Positions 45,843 to 56,929 of a stretch of DNA of 64,000 nt are shown in pieces (the first letter of the stretch is position 1; the number at the start of each line of letters is the position of its first letter). The position numbers and the translations under genes were made by a program. This stretch comes from Canna indica (lineage: Eukaryota > Streptophyta > Magnoliopsida > Zingiberales > Cannaceae). Under the pieces are notes generated by a model. The model saw only the letters and a program-made list of their open reading frames with translations, did not search any database and was not told the origin of the DNA. The stretch covers positions 83,346,001-83,410,000 of the forward strand of contig CP136891.1 of assembly GCA_034359265.1 (NCBI GenBank), in the 5' to 3' direction.

Positions 45843-46683
45843 CCGACTGTCCATTCGGACCAAACCGAACTGAACCGAACTAAACCAAACCAATTTTTTT
45901 TTCTTACTGAAATTCCAAACCAAACTTGAACCGAATTATTCCTAAACCGATTTAACCCGAATCGAACTTATTCGGTTTGGTTCGATTTCCAACCCGAAAA
46001 AATTGAAATGTTATCAATAGAGCATAATATGAATTTGGGACCGTGTGGAGAAGTCAACTCCAGCGAGAAAAAGAAGCCACTTGGACAAAAATATTTTTTG
46101 TTTGGAACTTCCAATTAAGTATGTATTGAAAGTCAAAGATCATTTAATTATCCTACATGTGTGCTCTATCCAAATAGTAGACAATGGAGTTGGAATTCAT
46201 TTTTCTTATTTTTAAAAAAATATATTTACTATTGAAATTAATTAAGAATTGATGTGCAATTCGATTCTAGTGTTTAGAAATACTCAGTTTGTTTTCATTG
46301 CAAATGAAACAAAATCATTTTAATTCTTCACATTACACAAAATAGTTCCTAAAATTTGAACTATCAAAATATTTTTGGAAATCTATAAAAAATGCAACTC
46401 AACTCCACTAGGGATCGAACCCAAAATCTCTAGTTTCATAGACCAATGTCTTATCCATTAGGCCATGGAGTCCTTTGCAATGAATTAAAATATTTATTTA
46501 TTTTTTAAAAAAAAGTTCGATTTTCAATTCGGATTGGTTCCCGAATTTCAGGAACCAGATTCGAACCGAACACAATATTCAGGTTCGGTTAGGGTCAAGA
46601 ACCGAACCTGATACTGTTCGAACCGAATAATTCAGTTCGATTTTTTTGTTCGGTTCAGTGTTACCCGAATTTTGGACAGCCCT
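45843..46683. mobile_element. hAT-like non-autonomous element nested in the gypsy remnant
   Basis: Ends CCGACTGTCC (45843) and GGACAGCCCT (to 46683), with flanking TGGTAAGG (45835-45842) and AGGTAAGG (46684-46691), 7 of 8 identical, as for a hAT 8-bp target duplication. Subterminal regions are rich in GAACCGAAC/GTTCGGTTC. There is no transposase. It carries a tRNA-like sequence at 46401-46472. Confidence 0.7.
46401..46472 (-). pseudogene. decayed tRNA-Arg (originally ACG-type), anticodon now ATG
   Basis: The minus strand folds as a tRNA: acceptor GACTCCA/TGGAGTT, D-arm GGCCTAATGGATAAGAC with a mismatched stem, anticodon arm TTGGT-CTATGAA-ACTAG, and T-arm TTGGG-TTCGATC-CCTAG with the pol III B-box GGTTCGATCCC. 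The body is that of plant tRNA-Arg; the usual loop CTACGAA (ACG) is CTATGAA here. Most departures from the expected sequence are C-to-T or G-to-A, which fits deamination in a silenced transposon. It is unlikely to be a working tRNA. Confidence 0.7.
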
Positions 46684-46691
46684 AGGTAAGG

Positions 46692-47640
46692 GTGGAGTGA
46701 GGCTTCACTGATGTGCATCTTCCCTAATGTTGAGTAGAACAAGATATCGGCTGAGCTCCCCTAGCCTACCAGGACTTTCCTTACAAGAAAATCTCCGGTA
46801 ATTACGGAGATAACGACATGGTCATGTAAATTTTTATCAATTATTTGTAAATCAGATTCATATAAAGATATTAACAGGATTTGCGCGCATGGCCTCTGCG
46901 GGAGAGTTGCGTCGTTGATTGCCATAATGGCTCGGGGGGATTTCTTTTTGGACGAGCTCGTCTCACCTCCCCCGGCAAATCGTCCCGCAACATAGTCAAT
47001 GACTCTGTGGATTTCGGTGCTCGATTGAATAGCTTCGCAGTCGTCCTAATTGCCTCTTGCGTCGCGCAGCGACGACGTTCTGCTTGGACTTCAGCGCTAG
47101 TGGCCGAAATCCTATCGGTCTTGGCTACGGCTTCGTCTGCGACGGACGTAGCAGTTGAGGCAACCTTCTATAATTAGGCACTCGATTTGGTCTATGAGCA
47201 TCAAGCACTCATCGATGGTGTGTGTAGGTGCGATGAAACTCACACTTCTTGCTTTTGTCGTCATTAGGCGAGGATTTCGACCTTCCCTTGTCGATGTGAA
47301 GCTTGAGTAGCTGCAGGTGGCAGAACTCATAAAGTGTATTTGTGAAATATGGGGTTAGGTCAGGAAGGCGACCTCTCTCTCTTGTCGTGTGCAGTCCTAG
47401 TCGTGGCGTTCTATGTCCTCGCCCTTTTTATTGGGCTTTCTAGACTTCCTATCTTCGGCATCATCTTTCGTAGTCTGCCTATCAACCTTTTTGGCTTCTC
47501 AATGTTCTTGAAGTTCCTCGGCATCATTAATGGTGCCAAAGATTCTTATTCGGTTGAGCTCAATTTATTGTTCGAGACGTCAGGATTATGTGTGTATAGA
47601 AGGGCAACACTTGCATTCAACTTCCTCCACGCACGGTGAA
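46692..47640 (-). pseudogene. Tat-type gypsy gag remnant
   Basis: On the minus strand THTIDECLMLIDQIECLIIEGCLNCYVRRRR (about 47110-47240) resembles the HT..C..L..QIE.LI..G.L..FV region near the end of Tat-lineage gag. Sequence to 47640 keeps the same orientation and style but is heavily broken. With 45181-45842 it forms one old element. Confidence 0.6.
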
Positions 47641-47689
47641 GCTTCGGCTTTTCGTATGGTAGCTCAATGAGTAGCTGATCATCACTACA

Positions 47690-48200
47690 TATTTGCTTGC
47701 TTTGAATCTGATTGCAAAGTTTTACTAGACATTCTCCAAACCAATGAGCCTCTCACATTGTGTATTCTTAATATTATTGTAAATATTAGCCAACTGTGGA
47801 TAGCATAGTTGGTGGCAACATGTTGTAAGTTGCCTAGAGATCTAGAGTTCGATTCCTAGTATGATCATCTATCATGACTTTCTATGTTTATTAAAAAAAA
47901 ATATTATTATGAATATTAGACTACTTATATGTAAAATTCAAAAGGTACAATTGTCCTTCGTATATAAACATGCTAATAAATTAAGTTGTCCAGATAGCAA
48001 CGAAGGTAAGAGTTCACGAGGAATCCAAGTGATCCGTGGTGCACTTCATTAGTAATGAATTAGAGGTTATAAGCTCATTTTTGAGAATATATATAATATT
48101 ATTTATTTTTATTGGTGTGAATAAAAATGTTACCCCAAACACAAAAAGTTAGGGAGAAAAAACAGTAACAATCGAAGTGTTATCACCAGCCTAAAAAATA
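47690..48200. other. duplicated upstream block of Lhcb1 copy 3
   Basis: It holds pieces matching 41328, 42065 and 41910 (in changed order), then joins the clean duplication from about 48110. No gene is seen. Confidence 0.5.
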
Positions 48201-48454
48201 TCTCATCCAACGGCTGCCAACCCCGTACATCTCATCGCGATGAGGAAGTATATCTCATCCAACGGCTGCCAACCCCGTCAGCCTCAAAAAATCTGGCTCC
48301 CCAATCACCACTCGTGAGGAAATCCATGCACAGTGCCACGTAGACCATCCAAAAACCTTACATCCTCAAAGATTCATCAACCAATCAGATGCAAGATATA
48401 GATTTGACAGGATAAGGACCCCATTCTCATCTTCCTACTCCCCTCCTTTATAAA
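48200..48454 (+). promoter_or_regulatory. Lhcb1 copy 3 promoter
   Basis: CCAAT 48381-48385, GATAAG 48411-48416 and TATAAA 48449-48454. ATCTCATCCAACGGCTGCCA occurs twice (about 48199 and 48256). It is almost identical to the copy 2 promoter. Confidence 0.8.
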
Positions 48455-48536
48455 CCCTACTCGCCCCCTAAAACCCTCAGTCATCCTCCGATTGCTCTTC
48501 TCCCACATCTCAGAGACAATTAAGACTCGTCTTCCA

Positions 48537-49337
48537 ATGGCCGCCACCATGGCTCTCTCCTCTCCATCCTTCGCCGGCGTCGCCGTGAAGCTCGCCCCCT
48601 CCGCCTCCGACATCCTCGGCCAGGGGCGGGCCACCATGCGCAAGACAGCCGGCAAGCCCAAGCCCGTCGCCTCTGGCAGCCCCTGGTACGGCCCCGACCG
48701 AGTTAAGTACCTCGGCCCCCTCTCCGGAGAGCCCCCTTCCTACCTCACCGGTGAATTCCCCGGCGACTACGGCTGGGACACCGCCGGCCTCTCCGCCGAT
48801 CCCGAGACCTTCGCCAAGAACCGGGAGCTCGAGGTCATCCACTGCCGCTGGGCCATGCTCGGCGCCCTCGGCTGCGTCTTCCCGGAGCTGCTGGCCCGCA
48901 ACGGCGTCAAGTTCGGCGAGGCAGTGTGGTTCAAAGCGGGCTCCCAGATCTTCAGCGAGGGCGGCTTGGACTACCTGGGCAACCCGAGCTTGATCCACGC
49001 GCAGAGCATCTTGGCCATCTGGGCGTGCCAGGTCGTCCTCATGGGCGCCGTCGAGGGGTACCGCGTCGCCGGCGGGCCGCTCGGCGAGGTGACCGACCCG
49101 CTCTACCCGGGCGGCAGCTTCGACCCGCTCGGCCTCGCCGACGACCCGGAGGCGTTCGCGGAGCTGAAGGTGAAGGAGATCAAGAACGGGCGGCTGGCGA
49201 TGTTCTCCATGTTCGGGTTCTTCGTGCAGGCCATCGTCACCGGCAAGGGCCCGCTGGAGAACCTCGCCGACCACCTCGCCGACCCTGTCAACAACAACGC
49301 CTGGGCATTCGCCACCAACTTCGTGCCCGGCAAGTGA
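48537..49337 (+). CDS. LHCB1: light-harvesting chlorophyll a/b protein Lhcb1, copy 3
   Basis: 266 aa, intronless, the same protein as copy 2, 5782 bases further along in the same orientation. Transit peptide 1-34, mature LHCII from RKT, with all chlorophyll-binding motifs present. At the five sites where it differs from copy 2 it agrees with the inverted copy 1 at four. The leader frame is open upstream only to a TTG, so ATG 48537 is the start. Confidence 0.98.
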   Translation: MAATMALSSPSFAGVAVKLAPSASDILGQGRATMRKTAGKPKPVASGSPWYGPDRVKYLGPLSGEPPSYLTGEFPGDYGWDTAGLSADPETFAKNRELEVIHCRWAMLGALGCVFPELLARNGVKFGEAVWFKAGSQIFSEGGLDYLGNPSLIHAQSILAIWACQVVLMGAVEGYRVAGGPLGEVTDPLYPGGSFDPLGLADDPEAFAELKVKEIKNGRLAMFSMFGFFVQAIVTGKGPLENLADHLADPVNNNAWAFATNFVPGK

Positions 49338-49629
49338 ACGCGCTTACTGCTGCATGCGCTTGCCATGGCGTCTTCTTGTTCGTCGTGAATGGCCATTAAT
49401 GTACATTAATTACTGTGATTGAGGAAATTGTAAACGGTGCTCTGTTGCATTAACGAGGACTTAATTTGTTTTCCCCGTCTTGACTTCTTTCAACAAGCAC
49501 TAAATTTTGAAGCGTTTTCAAGATCGAAATAAAGATCAATTGGCCTCGTGATTAAAAATACAGTAATTGCGTCGATCCATGTACCAAAATGAGCCGTTTC
49601 GCATCCCCTCGCCTCTTTAAATCCCCACA

Positions 49630-49635
49630 TATAAA
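49630..49635 (+). promoter_or_regulatory. TATA box of the X8-domain gene
   Basis: TATAAA lies 69 bases before the ATG at 49699. Confidence 0.65.
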
Positions 49636-49698
49636 CACCTGGAGAAGAAACCAAAACTGCGATTCGATCCCATCTGTATGTTTGTTCATCCACTCCAA

Positions 49699-50349
49699 AT
49701 GGAGAGACGAGTGAAAGCAGCTCCATCTTTTCCTCTTCTCCTTTTCTTTTTCCTCCTCTCTCTTTTTCCAGGTAACCAATTTGCTCCTGTTCTTTCTCCT
49801 AAACCATTTGTTTCTGTCCCATGAATTAATGATATGATGCATTAATTTTCTATTTCAGGAGGAACCGTAACGCTTGCCCAGGCACAGGGACATGTAAATG
49901 TTCTCGATCCGTTTGTTTTCAAAGATTCATTGGTTTAGTTTATATATTAGTCTATTAAACAAGGATTTCTGGTTGTGATTGATTCAGAGAAGATGGTGCG
50001 TGGCAAAGCCTTCATCGGACGATGCAACTCTCACTGCAAATTTGAACTTTGCGTGCTCGCACGTTGACTGCGGCGTTCTGCGAGTTGGAGGTGAGTGTTT
50101 CTTCCCGAACAGCCTTATCTCGCACGCTTCCCTCGCCATGAACATCTACTACCAGTCAATGGGGAGGAACTACTGGAACTGCTACTTTAACAATTCTGCT
50201 CTTATTGCGGAGACCGATCCGAGTGAGTTGTTTACTTCCTCCGTGTTCGACTCGAGTATTGATTTCTTTTGGGTGGCTTAAAGTTGTAGATCGTGTAATA
50301 TATTATTCTTTTGGCAGGTTTTGGTAGCTGTATGTATTCCAGTTTCTGA
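49699..50349 (+). CDS. secreted X8/CBM43-domain protein (Ole e 10-like), four exons
   Basis: Exons 49699-49771, 49859-49893, 49988-50222 and 50318-50349, all with GT-AG introns and frame kept, give 124 aa. Residues 1 to about 33 are a signal peptide (FPLLLFFFLLSLFPGG). The X8 domain (about 37-122) has RRWCVAKPSSDDATLTANLNFAC, VDCGVLR, GECFFPNSL, YYQSMGRNYWNCYF and DPSFGSCMY, with all six conserved Cys. X8 domains bind beta-1,3-glucan (callose), often in cell walls and plasmodesmata. The protein ends just after the domain, so there is no GPI-anchor signal, as in free Ole e 10-type proteins rather than PDCB proteins. Confidence 0.9.
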
Positions 50350-50621
50350 TGACGATCGATTACTCCCAACTCTCCAAGCTCTCCTCGGAGAATTATGGAT
50401 TTAGATCATTTCAAGTTTCGTTGCTGTTTTTGTTTGCAATTTTTGGGAGATATGACTCCTCATGTTCATGAGTTACCATACTCGATTTGTCTTCATGCTG
50501 TTAGGCAATGATTAAAAAGAAGGGGAGATGTAGTGTTGGTGAATTCTTTTCTCTTTCTACATTTTTTTTTCTCGAATGATCTTTCTGCTTTCTCACCATC
50601 CCAAAGCTGAAAAAAATTATA

Positions 50622-51774
50622 CTAATTTACCCAAATAGGATTTTGAAAATGAAAAATTCTCAAAACTGGAATCAACATTGGGGAATTCTCCAAACAGAAA
50701 TTGAGTGAATCCAATGCGGATTTTATCCCTGGCCAAAGTCTCTAACTTTGGTCAAAAATTAAAAAATTATATATATAAAAATAATTTTAATTTCTAAAAT
50801 ACGTTTTATAATAAAAATAAGATATAGAAAAAAAATATATTTTCCAAACTCTCCAATATATTAAAGACTTTTTACAAAGTCTATAAATTTAAATTTAAAT
50901 TAAAAATTATAAAATATTTTGATGTAAAATATTTTCTAGATCATAATTCCTCTTTTGTATCATTCAAAAATTATTTTATGAATTCAAATATTCTTTTAAA
51001 AAAATTATGAACCTATTATAGACTTTGCACAAAAGTCTCTAATTAATGAGTTAGAGACTTTTGTTTATAGTCATTTTATAATTATAAAAACAAAAATTTA
51101 ATTCACAAAAAAATATATGTGATATAAAAAATATTCTAGAGTCTATTAAAATATTTTGGACAAAAAATATTTCACTAACATCATAATCAAAAAATAATTC
51201 TATAGACTTTGGACAAAAGTCTCTAAATAAAATTTAATACATTAGGGACTTTTGCTCAAAGTTTATAATATCAAAAATATTTTATAATTTTTAATTTAAA
51301 TTTGGATTTATAGACTTTGTGCAAAACTCTCTAATGATTTAGAGAGTTTGAAAATATATTTTTTAAACTCTAACATATCATTTCTATATCATTAGAGAGT
51401 TTGAAAATGCATTTTTTAGAATCTAACACATCATTTCTATTATACTTTTTTTTTATAAATATTTTTTAATTTTTAACCAAAGTCTTTAATTGATTAGAAA
51501 ATGTGAAAATATATTTTTTAAAATCTAACACCTCATTTTTATTATGCATATTTTTTTTATATAAATTAAAATTATTTTTTATATAAATTAAAATGATTTT
51601 TAAATTTTTTTAAATTTTTTAAATAATTTTTGGCCAGAGTCTCTAATCAGTTAGAGACTTTGGCCAGGGGTAAAATCGGTATTGAATTCACTCAATTTTT
51701 GTTTGGGGAATTCCCCGATGTTGATTTCGATTTTGAGAATTTTTTATTCCCAAAATCCGATTTGGATAATTTGC
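50622..51774. mobile_element. non-autonomous DNA element with about 130-bp inverted ends
   Basis: Left CTAATTTACCCAAATAGGATTTTG and right (inverse) GCAAATTATCCAAATCGGATTTTG begin inverted repeats that continue through AAAAATTCTCAAAA, AATCAACAT.GGGGAATTC.CC and CTGGCCAAAGTCTCTAA. A TA dinucleotide flanks each end (50620-50621 and 51775-51776), suggesting a Tc1/mariner-like target. The interior repeats GAGACTTT and AAAGTCTCTAA many times. It has no coding capacity. Confidence 0.75.
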
Positions 51775-51779
51775 TAAAA

Positions 51780-53440
51780 AGATTATTATTTTGACAGAAC
51801 CCACATTGTCAAATGCCACTTTATTATCTTTAATATTATTTTTATTGTCATCATGCATGTGATATGATAAAGATAACAAATTAGAGAAATATATAATTAA
51901 ATAAGTTTTTTTTAAAAAAAAAATTGGTGTTCACTAAATATAATGTCAAATTTTTTATTTTGATCATATCTTGAAATAAATGTACTAAAAAAATAATGAA
52001 TTAAAAATATTTTCTTATTTGTTCCTTTTATAACAAATGCACTTTTGTGGAATACGATCCTCATAGAAAAAATTAAGAGAACTCTTATCAACACCTCAAT
52101 CGCACCAAAATTATTATTATATATGTATAGACCATGCCATTATATATTTATTTGTATTTGCCTACTCTCGCATTATGTAGACCACGCCACACTCTCGTGG
52201 CGCCTTCTACTCACTTCCTATGTTGCCTCTTTCTTTCCTTCGATCATTTGTTCTTCTCGCTTCATATTTATCATATTTGTTGCTTGATCTTGTTGGAATC
52301 TTATGATTATTGACGGCTAAAACTTGATGATTGTAAACAAATCATAATTATAGTGAATTCTAGCTGGTTGGACTGTCGAAGTCATGTGATTTTTACTTCT
52401 CAAATTGATTTGGGTTTCCACGTTAAGATCTTGATATCTTGTGTTGTTTTTTGATTGCTACTTGATGCCATTATCTTGTGTGTATTGTTGCTCCTCTTGG
52501 CTTTTGGTATAATTTGCTGCCACTTTTTTGTGCATATTATATCTATTTGCTATCACTATTTTGCTATGTGTTGTCTTTTGCTATAATTTCTTTCTATAAA
52601 TTAACGAAGAAATCTTCTCTTTCTCCCCTTGAACATAGGACGGACTCTCCATCGAATTCGAATCATGTTAACTCGATGTGTTCTTTGAACTATTTGTCGT
52701 TCTTTCATTTACTATAATTTGTTGCCAATATTTTGTGTATATTGTATCTATTTGCTGCCAATGATTTGCTATTTGCTCTTTTTGCTACAATTTATTCTAG
52801 TAATTAAAAAAGAAACTTCCTCTTTCTCCCCAGTTTTCCATCGAATTCGAATCACGTTAACTCGGTGTGTTCATTGAATTATTTGTCAATTTTAGATAGA
52901 AAATGTAGGGTTATTCAATTCCTAACATGGCCGGCCCGTTGATGTTAACCCACTTCAAATGCATATATACATCACGTGTAGTCAATGTTTATACTAATTT
53001 ATAATTTATAATTTGTAATTCATATATCATATTTTATTTTTAAAATATTTCAGTTGCCTTTGTAATGTTATTATAATTTATTTGAAAATAATAGAAGTAG
53101 GGATAACATGACAAAAATAATAAATAATATTATAATTTATTATAATACATAATAACACGATAAAAATATGAATTTTATAGTTCTTAAACAATAAAATATT
53201 AGTTAAAAATATAACAAATTTAATTTTTAATTATTTAATAATTTATTGTGCGATTTAAAAATATAATAAATAAATATACTATAATATAAATCATGTAATT
53301 AAGATTAATTATAATATGTAAAAATAAAAAAATATTATGAAAAATAGACAAAGAATATTATCTCATCTCATCTATTCCTTGTGTTTAAAACTCAATCTAA
53401 TAAGATGCATGTTCACTCTCACAGAAAAACCTGTAGCAAA
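51780..53440. other. AT-rich spacer with an imperfect direct repeat
   Basis: No gene is seen. CATCGAATTCGAATCA.GTTAACTCG.TGTGTTC occurs at about 52650-52685 and 52840-52875 with shared neighbours (TTTGCTATAATTT, TATTTGCT), a spacing of about 190 bases. Confidence 0.5.
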
Positions 53441-54432
53441 CCACATGTGTGTGTATATATATATAAAAGAAAGCATTTCAATCTTTATCACGATAAAAAT
53501 TATGCCAAATGTCAATTTATACTCTTTGTACTTAGTAATACAAAAGCATTAAATAGTGCATTGATAGTAAGCTCATATATTTTCTTACACAGAGAGATGA
53601 TGATATTTAATTAGAGGAGAGAGAAAAATAAAGTATTTAATTAAAAGAGAGAAAGATTTTTTTTGAAAAAAATAAAAATAAATTCAAAAATAACAGCAGA
53701 CCTGATCAAGAATATATTGATTAAAAATTAAATATCAAAAGAGAGATTAAAATTTAAGAAAATAACTGTAGGGAGCAATTAATAAAGCTCATAAAAATAT
53801 TATTTTATTTTAATACGATTACATATAATAACATCTAGTACATATAGTAACTTTTTAATAAATTATGATAAAAATATTATTTTATCACTATATGATTACA
53901 TATAGTAATAAATAATTAAAATATATATTAATCATAAAAATAAATTCTCAACTATGAATATAACAACTAAGCATAACAAATCGGATTTATTATAAAATTG
54001 AATTTATAATATTATTCATGTTGTATTTTTTATAGCAAAATTAAATTTGATTTAGAAATATGTTATTTTATAAAAATAAAAATGATTTAATTGCGAAAAA
54101 CTTATTGGTATACACCATCAAACCTGAATATATTTTAGTTTCTCCTTATTCATAATATATCTTATGATGACATGACTAAATTATTTTAGAAATAAATTAT
54201 TTTAGAAATAAATTATTTTATAAAAATATAAATAATTTAATCATATTTCTCTTTATTAGATTTATTAAAATACGTAATATTTTATTTTATTATTTTTAAT
54301 GCCTACACAATATATCTTAGAAAATACTGATAAATTATCGAACAAATTTATTTTAAAATATTATTATTAAAATATCATAAAAATATTATTTCATCAAAAT
54401 ACAGATTGTAAGAAATATGACTATGTCTCTAT

Positions 54433-54436
<4 letters not shown>

Positions 54437-54492
<56 letters not shown>

Positions 54493-54510
54493 CATATATA
54501 TATATATACT
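54437..54510. repeat. (AT)n microsatellite in Helitron A
   Basis: A long AT run follows TCTATCAATAT. The same site in Helitron B (about 60878-60920) has a shorter run. Confidence 0.9.
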
Positions 54511-54545
54511 GACAAACATAGAAAGTCACAATATGTGACCATACT

Positions 54546-55096
54546 TAGGGATGACAAAAAAACTCATTTAGGCGGGTACCCGTGGGTATTTACCCGTTTA
54601 TGACGGATATGGGGGGTAGTTTTCTACCCGCGGGTATTTCTCCGGTAATTTTTCATACCCGTTTATTAAACAGGGCGGGTATGGGTATCATAGTACTCGT
54701 ACCCACGGGTACCTGTTACTCGTGAGAATTAATAAATTATTATTTTACCCTCAATACATATACTGAAAAATCCTAAGTTCCTAACCTAATTCAATAGTCA
54801 ATACTCATTATCCACTACCTACCCATTGAAGTGTGTTTAATTATTTATATTTGAAGTTGTTATCAAAATATGTGTGTTTATTTGAAATTCTTATCAAAAT
54901 GTCAAAGTTTACATTTTTTAAAATTGTCATGGGTACCTGTCAATACCCGTGGGTATCCGTCCCCCCGCGGATAATTAAATATGTACTCATTTTTAATACC
55001 CGCGGAGAATAAACGGGTAGCGGGTACCCGTTTATTTCGCGGGGCGGGTAGTGGATAGGCACCCCCCGTACCCACCCCTCCCCGTTGACATCCCTA
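54546..55096. mobile_element. hAT-like element in Helitron A, with paralogous empty site
   Basis: Ends TAGGGATGACAA and TTGACATCCCTA, with interior GGGTACCCG/CGGGTAGCGGGTACCCG repeats. Flanks ACCATACT (54538-54545) and ATCATATT (55097-55104) each differ by one C/T change from ATCATACT, which stands uninterrupted in Helitron B at 60948-60955. This shows an 8-bp hAT target duplication. It has no coding region. Confidence 0.9.
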
Positions 55097-55510
55097 ATCA
55101 TATTAGGGTTTGAACCCTAGACCTCTAGGAAACATACAAGATGTTGCATATATGTATCATAGTTAATATATATCTTATGAAAATATTATTAAACTGTCAT
55201 AAAATTATTATTTTATAAAAATTGAAAATAATTAATGATTTATCTATTTATTGTATTGCTTAATTTATTTTAAATTTTAGTTAAATATTTGTTAATATAT
55301 ACACAATATATAGGTGTAAATGTAGCAGATCAAATTCCAATATCCCATCTCTTTAACTCTATATTTATCTCCATATATTCTATTTCTTTAAATTCTCCCG
55401 TACAAATATATTCCAAATAACATTGAAAGTAGAGAGGTAACATATCAAGGTCGATCCTATAAGAATCTGGAGAAGAAAAAAAGAAAAACTTAAATCCACC
55501 AAAAGGGTCA

Positions 55511-56130
55511 GTGAGTGTCTCTCCGAAATCGACTGATCCTCATTATTATGAATCGATCATGGATTTAATGACGCATGACCCATGTGGTACTGCACAGAAA
55601 AATTCTAATTGCATGCAAGATGATAGATGTATACGATTTTTTTCAAATAAGTTTGTAGACAAATATCCTCAAGGATGGATATCCAATTTATAGAAGAAAA
55701 GATAATGACTGGACAATTGAAAATGAGAAGATTGATTTGGACAATTATTTTGTTGTCCCTCATAATAGATACATGTTGTTGAAATATAGTGCACACATTA
55801 ATGTCGAATGCTGCAACAAATCGAGATCAATTAAATATCTTTTCAAATATACGAATAAAGGTCATGATCGTGTTACTACCACATTTGTTGACTCGGCATC
55901 ACAGTTTGAAATACAAGCTCATGTTGATGAGATCAAAATGTTTTATGATTGCAGGTATATCTCATCGTGTGAAATGATCTAAAGAAATTTCAGTTTCGAC
56001 ATTCATTACAAATATCCATCTGTGAAACGATTGTCGTTTCATTTTCCAAATAAACACACTATAGTTTTTAATGATGGTGACCAACAATTAATGAGTCTCA
56101 ATTTTTAGCTTGGTTCGAAGCTAACAAATA
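55511..56130 (+). pseudogene. Helitron Rep-domain remnant A
   Basis: Readable pieces: SPKSTDPHYYESIMDLMTHDPCG...CMQDDRCIRFF; after a frameshift, LDNYFVVPHNRYMLLKYSAHINVE...SIKYLFKYTNKGHDRV; then DEIKMFYDCRYISSCE, stop, and FSFDIHYKYPSVKRLSFHFPN. YLFKY.NKGHDR corresponds to the tyrosine motif of the rolling-circle Rep. The HUH motif upstream is not visible. There are several stops and shifts, so it is non-functional. Confidence 0.85.
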
Positions 56131-56929
56131 TTTCTCAAAGGCATTAAGCTTAACATGTGTTGAATTTCCTTTGTTGTTTGCATGAAAGCAAGATATTAGA
56201 CGTTGGACTCGAAAAAAGACAAGATAATTTTCGATTGGAAGAATATTCTTAATTTGTTGCCTTAGGAATGGTTGACTTATACTATTTGAAAATTTTACTG
56301 AACGACGTGGTCAAGGGTCCACATCTTTCGAGGATATTAGAACGATCAATAGTAAGTTTACCCAACTTTCACCTATATATGTTATATTTTAGGGTTGATT
56401 GACGATGACAAAAATTATGTAGATGCAATTAAAGAAGCAAGTGCACGAGAATCATGTTTTTCTCTTATAAAAGTGTTTGTTGCATTATTATTATCAAACT
56501 CGATGTGTAGACTAAAATTCGTTTGGGGTGATACTTGGAAATTATTAACTGAAGACATACCTTATTTGATAAAGCAAGTGTTACAACGGAAGATACGAAA
56601 GCTAAATCTCTGTTATATATATTTATTATGATTAGTATATTTCATAAATTATTATTTTTTCTTACCAATTAATGTATTAAATTTATATATTTTTGAATTT
56701 CAGATGTTGTCATTATCGATGATGAACTCAAAGATGATTGCTTGGAGAAAATTGATGTAATTCTACAAGCATGGGCAAGAGTTTAGATGACTTTCCTATA
56801 ATGTCAAAATTATATTCTAGGAGCATCTACAAACATTAACAATCGCTTAATTGCTTAGGAGTCACGCTACAATCACAGGAGATTGACAAAGGACAATCAA
56901 GAAGAAGTTCAACATCCAACTTCGAAACA

